DNA of 34,749 nt from CAYNLG01 sp964397995. GTDB taxonomy: Bacteria > Planctomycetota > Phycisphaerae > FEN-1346. Under the pieces are notes generated by a model. That model was not told where the DNA came from. It made no database searches and saw nothing but the letters and a program-made list of their open reading frames with translations. Numbering within the stretch: position 1 is the first letter of the stretch; every line of letters begins with the position of its first letter. The stretch is taken from NCBI GenBank assembly GCA_964397995.1, contig CAYNLG010000036.1, positions 1-34,749 of the forward strand, read 5' to 3'. A program made the position numbers and the translations under genes. Shown here piece by piece: positions 31,763 to 34,749 of this stretch.

Positions 31763-32808
31763 CGCTGGGCCTCCCCGCGGACCTCGACGCCCGTGGGCAG
31801 GCCCAGCTCGGCGGCATCGAGGGCCGCCAGCAGGTCGCCGGCGACGGCCAGCGTGTCGACCTCGTCGAAGCGGGCCTTGTAGTTGAGGATGAGCCGGTGG
31901 TTGAGCACCGCCGGGGCGACGGCCTGGACGTCCTCGAAGCCGACGGTGGGCCGCCCGGCCAACAGCGCGGCCGCCCGTCCCGCCTCGGCCATGGCGATGG
32001 CGGCCCGCGGCGAGGCGCCGTAGGCAACGTACATCCGGACCCGCTCCGGCGCTTCCCGGCCGGTCGAATGGCTGGCCGCCACCAGACGCGCGATGTACCG
32101 ACCGACCGGCCCGGGCAGGACGATCCGCTCGATCGCTTCGAACAAGGTCCCCAGGTCCTCCGGCGCGGCGGTCCACGTGACGGCCGGCGGCTCGCCCCGC
32201 CGCCGCGTCCCGATGATCCGCTCCAGCACGGCCACGTCGCCCGCGGCCACCTGGAGCTTCAGGAGGAACCGGTCGAGCTGGGCCTCGGGCAGGGGATAGG
32301 TGCCTTCAAGCTCGATGGGGTTCTGCGACGCCAGGACGAAGAACGGGTGGGGCAGCGGCCGCGTCGTCCCGAGCAGCGTCACGGACCGTTCCTGCATGGC
32401 CTCCAGCAGGGCCGACTGGGTCTTCGGCGAAGCCCGGTTGATCTCGTCGGCCAAGAGCACGTTCGTGAAGACCGGCCCCGGCTGGAAGGTCATCTCCCGG
32501 TGGCCGTCCTCGGCTTCCTGCAGGATGTGCGTCCCGAGGATGTCGCCCGGCATCAGATCGGGCGTGAACTGGACCCGGCCGAAGTCGAGGCCGAGGATCT
32601 GGCCCAGGGCCTTGACGAGTTGCGTCTTGCCGACCCCGGGTACGCCCTCCAGGAGGATGTGCCCGCGGCTCAGGATGCCCACGAGTACCATCCGGTGCAG
32701 GTCGCCCTGGCCGAGGAGGACGGCGTCGAGCTGGTCGAGGATACGTCGGGCGAGGTCGCCCGCGCGGGCCAGGTCGTCGGGCGGCATCAGCGGTCGGTCG
32801 TCGGCCAT
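31759..32808 (-). CDS. MoxR family AAA+ ATPase
   Basis: ATG 32808 is chosen for its GAGGAGG site; an upstream in-frame extension encodes only Arg/Pro-rich sequence. The 349-residue protein shows Walker A GVPGVGKT (55-62), Walker B VLLADEIN (117-124) and then RASPKTQSALLEAMQE, sensor 1 in FVLASQNPIELEGTYPLPEA and an arginine finger region after QLDRFLLK. MoxR ATPases are chaperone-like remodelling enzymes that act with vWA proteins to activate or insert cofactors in target complexes. Here three MIDAS-bearing proteins (DUF58, BatA-like, double-vWA) are encoded downstream in the same run. The gene starts 97 bp after the upstream coiled-coil protein. Confidence 0.95.
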   Translation of the reverse strand: MADDRPLMPPDDLARAGDLARRILDQLDAVLLGQGDLHRMVLVGILSRGHILLEGVPGVGKTQLVKALGQILGLDFGRVQFTPDLMPGDILGTHILQEAEDGHREMTFQPGPVFTNVLLADEINRASPKTQSALLEAMQERSVTLLGTTRPLPHPFFVLASQNPIELEGTYPLPEAQLDRFLLKLQVAAGDVAVLERIIGTRRRGEPPAVTWTAAPEDLGTLFEAIERIVLPGPVGRYIARLVAASHSTGREAPERVRMYVAYGASPRAAIAMAEAGRAAALLAGRPTVGFEDVQAVAPAVLNHRLILNYKARFDEVDTLAVAGDLLAALDAAELGLPTGVEVRGEAQR

Positions 32809-32904
32809 GCGGCCTCCTCTCGGTCTGCGGCCGCGCGTCCGGCGGCCCCCTGGGACACCCCATCGCGGCCGCGCCGTGCCCAAGCCGGCCGCCAGTGCTT
32901 ACGG

Positions 32905-34332
32905 TTACGGCGCGTCGCGCTCGAAGTACCGCTCGACGGCGTTGCGGTGGCGCGGCAGGAGCGTCCGCGTATGCGCCGAGCCGCCCCCGGCCTCCGCCCC
33001 CTCCAAGGCCCCGCTCGGCGCGGGACCGAGCGCCTCGGCCACCTCTGGCGCCTGAAGGCTGACGCCGACCGTGCGGCTCTGCTCCAGGGCGAGGGCGGGC
33101 GGCAGGACCTGCGCCTCGAACGTGACCCCCTCGTCGGTCGAGGGGTCTTTCCAGGTCATCGGGGCGTCGCCGCGCCCGCGGTCTACGCCGCCGCGCCCCG
33201 GCACGCCGGCCAACCAGTCCTGGATCGCTTCCTCTGTCGAGCCGGCGCTTGCGTCCGCGAGGAAGTCGGCGAGCCCTTCGTCCGAGGTCCGGCCGGCGCC
33301 GGCGCACTGGCCCGTCATCTCGTCCGGGACGAGCCGCGACTCCGCGAGGCGGGCGACGCGGCTGCAGCACCCGCTCTTGCACTCCTTGAGGGCTTCGGCC
33401 AGGCGGCGGCCGTCGGCGGCGCTGAGATTCTCAAGGGCGTCGCGCAACCCGTTGCCACTGCCGCCCTGGCAGCCGCCGTGCTTGGCCAGGCAGTCGCGGA
33501 GGGCCTGGCTCTCGCGGGCCTGGCCGGCGAGGTCCTCCCTGAGGACCCGCAGGGCCTCGCTCAGGGACTCCGGCGAGAGGGCGCCGCCGTCGCGCTCCAG
33601 GGCCCGCGCGAGCGACTCAGCCCGGGCCAGGTCCTCGGCATGGCGGATGTCCTGCTCCGCCTGGCGCCGGGCGGCCTCGCGCAGGGCGTCGCCGAGGTGG
33701 TCGAGGGCCTGCCAGGTGCGACCGGGCTCTCGGCCGCTTGCTTCGGCCGCGAGGTGCTTGAGAGACTCGGCCCAAGCCTCGGCCTCCTCGGGCTCGACGA
33801 CGTGCTCCTCGTCGAGGACTGTGATCTGGGCCCGGAGTTCAGCCACCTCGGCGCCGACGTCGAGCGGCCGCCGCCCCCGGGCGCCCATCCGGGCCGGGAT
33901 GAGCAGCGCCAGGCCGACGAAGGCCACACCGATACCGACGAGGGCCCACACGCGGCCGCTCCGCCAGCGGAGGGTCGGGGTCATGGGCGCGGGGACGTGG
34001 TCGGCCCACGGGCCGAGGTCGCGTTCGGCGGCCGCCATCACGAGGCCGCCTGCCCGGGAGGCCCCGTCGAGAGCGGCTCGCACGGCCGCCGGCGCCGGCC
34101 GTTTCAGGATGCCGGCCGTCGCCGCGGCGACGGCAACGGGAAGGAGGCCGACAAGGCCCCAGAGCAGGGCAGGCCGGTCCACGGCGAACCCCCCGCGGAG
34201 AATCAGAATGGCCGCTCCCCACGCCAAGAGCCACATCGCCGCAAGAAACAGCCCCGTTCGCAGGGCGAGCACCGTCGCCGCGCGCCGCCGGAACCGCCGC
34301 ACCGCCCGGTCCTGGTCATCGAGTCGAGTCAT
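32905..34332 (-). CDS. Membrane coiled-coil protein with a six-cysteine cluster
   Basis: ATG 34332 has GGGAGG just upstream (an ATG 34344 in frame lacks it). The 475-residue protein has three hydrophobic helices (about 22-46, 55-76 and 128-147), then a long alpha-helical, charged region (165-330) likely to form coiled coil (AEAWAESLKHLAAEAS, ARRQAEQDIRHAEDLARAES). Six cysteines fall in that region at 281, 288, 318, 322, 323 and 343, including the dense CKSGCC. The C-terminus ends RHRNAVERYFERDAP, a motif common in planctomycete proteins encoded next to MoxR/BatA. It is the first gene of the operon. It resembles DUF4175-type proteins in layout; identity is uncertain. Function unknown. Confidence 0.78.
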   Translation of the reverse strand: MTRLDDQDRAVRRFRRRAATVLALRTGLFLAAMWLLAWGAAILILRGGFAVDRPALLWGLVGLLPVAVAAATAGILKRPAPAAVRAALDGASRAGGLVMAAAERDLGPWADHVPAPMTPTLRWRSGRVWALVGIGVAFVGLALLIPARMGARGRRPLDVGAEVAELRAQITVLDEEHVVEPEEAEAWAESLKHLAAEASGREPGRTWQALDHLGDALREAARRQAEQDIRHAEDLARAESLARALERDGGALSPESLSEALRVLREDLAGQARESQALRDCLAKHGGCQGGSGNGLRDALENLSAADGRRLAEALKECKSGCCSRVARLAESRLVPDEMTGQCAGAGRTSDEGLADFLADASAGSTEEAIQDWLAGVPGRGGVDRGRGDAPMTWKDPSTDEGVTFEAQVLPPALALEQSRTVGVSLQAPEVAEALGPAPSGALEGAEAGGGSAHTRTLLPRHRNAVERYFERDAP

Positions 34333-34423
34333 AGGGCCTCCCACGGCCTTGGACGCATGCGGCGTGTGGCGCGTTCGGTGCCGCCGCTACCCGGTGATAC
34401 GCTCCGGATGGCGGGGCATTCGC

Positions 34424-34452
34424 ACCCTACACACGGGCAGTGCTTTGCACAA
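34424..34452 (-). promoter_or_regulatory. Candidate promoter of the MoxR/vWA/ABC operon
   Basis: Minus strand TTGTGC (34447-34452) and TAGGGT (34424-34429), 17-nt spacer, about 90 bp before ATG 34332. Both hexamers are imperfect. A small dyad GTGC-aaa-GCAC overlaps the -35. Confidence 0.3.
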
Positions 34453-34476
34453 GTGAGAAACGGGGTCCGAGTCGGG

Positions 34477-34719
34477 TCAGAACCACGTGTCGGGATCCGT
34501 CCGCAGAAACTCCTCCAACGGGATCCCCTGGCCTCCCACGCACAGTGTCCGGTGAAGGTCGAACGCCTCGGCCATCGCCGCCATGCCACGCTCCGAACTC
34601 CGGCGCGCGCTCTTGACCTCGATGGCGACGACCTTGCGGCCCTTAGCCAGGACGAAGTCGACCTCGCGGTTGCGGCTGATCCAGTAGTGAACATCTAGCA
34701 GGCCGCTAAAGAATACCCT
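34477..34719 (-). pseudogene. C-terminal remnant of a DUF4143-type AAA ATPase
   Basis: The minus strand encodes DVHYWISRNREVDFVLAKGR and then KVVAIEVKSARRSSERGMAA, followed by GGQGIPLEEFLRTDPDTWF and a stop at 34477-34479. This is the nuclease-like C-terminal end (E-V-D-F-V ... A-I-E-V-K-S) of the large family of ATP-binding proteins with DUF4143, often found near mobile or toxin-like elements. Upstream the frame continues only to a TAA at 34720-34722, across lower-GC DNA, so roughly 300 residues including the Walker motifs are missing. Either the gene is a genomic remnant or the last 50 bp of the window are mis-joined. Confidence 0.7.
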
Positions 34720-34749
34720 TTATTGCATTGACGCATCGCAACGGGAGCG

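Noticed and set aside
31897..34698. Plus-strand open frame of over 900 codons opposite the MoxR and coiled-coil genes
   Set aside because: Antisense shadow of real genes, no plausible RBS or domain.
1..34749. tRNA, rRNA, CRISPR arrays, insertion sequences, prophage
   Set aside because: I read for these and saw no cloverleaf arms, direct repeat arrays, transposase genes or phage structural genes.

Overview
The window is GC-rich DNA that looks like a planctomycete or a close PVC-group relative, probably a metagenome-assembled contig. The evidence is the gene repertoire: an Asp/Cys-type sulfatase, two Gfo/Idh/MocA oxidoreductases, a beta-glucuronidase beside a DUF2264 protein, large secreted repeat proteins with lectin-like C-termini, and a long MoxR/DUF58/BatA/ABC operon. 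Both edges hold broken genes and there is a 10-N gap at 4122-4131, so assembly artefacts must be kept in mind.

Left edge (1-856): a minus-strand cytochrome c nitrite reductase small subunit (NrfH) runs off the end. It is divergent from the remnant of an Rrf2-family regulator, followed by the first codons of a DUF438-type gene. At about 605 this nitrosative-stress-like locus is fused to the N-terminal 84 codons of uvrA on the other strand. Two unrelated genes are cut at the same base, which is the signature of a chimeric join.

882-3337: a gamma carbonic anhydrase and a lipoprotein of the fumarylacetoacetate hydrolase/hydratase family are transcribed divergently from promoters whose -35 boxes overlap. 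The lipoprotein gene overlaps rpiB by 4 nt. A TM2-domain protein follows on the minus strand.

3492-8324: a diacylglycerol/undecaprenol kinase, a sulfatase (split by the N gap) and, convergent to it, a Gfo/Idh/MocA oxidoreductase; a membrane-anchored unknown protein; then a membrane protein overlapping a small winged-helix regulator, driven by a strong promoter with three regularly spaced operator half-sites.

8437-14178: a YacL-like PIN/TRAM membrane protein, ispD, a GT39 membrane glycosyltransferase, a dolichol-phosphate-mannose-synthase-like GT2 and a second Gfo/Idh/MocA enzyme. IspD, GT2, GT39 and the kinase at 3599 all make or use polyprenyl phosphates, so lipid-carrier glycosylation is a plausible shared theme.

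14179-21881 (all minus): two paralogous secreted proteins (one ending in PA14, one in a discoidin-like segment) flank a DUF2264 protein and a UidA-type beta-glucuronidase. This reads as a small glucuronide-degradation locus.

21963-34332 (all minus): an eight-gene operon, in transcription order: Cys-containing coiled-coil membrane protein, MoxR ATPase, secreted/membrane protein, ABC ATPase, ABC permease, DUF58, BatA-like and a double-vWA protein. Six consecutive gene junctions overlap. I consider this the most interesting system here: a MoxR/vWA chaperone-like module welded to an ABC exporter. The right edge carries the C-terminal remnant of a DUF4143 ATPase.
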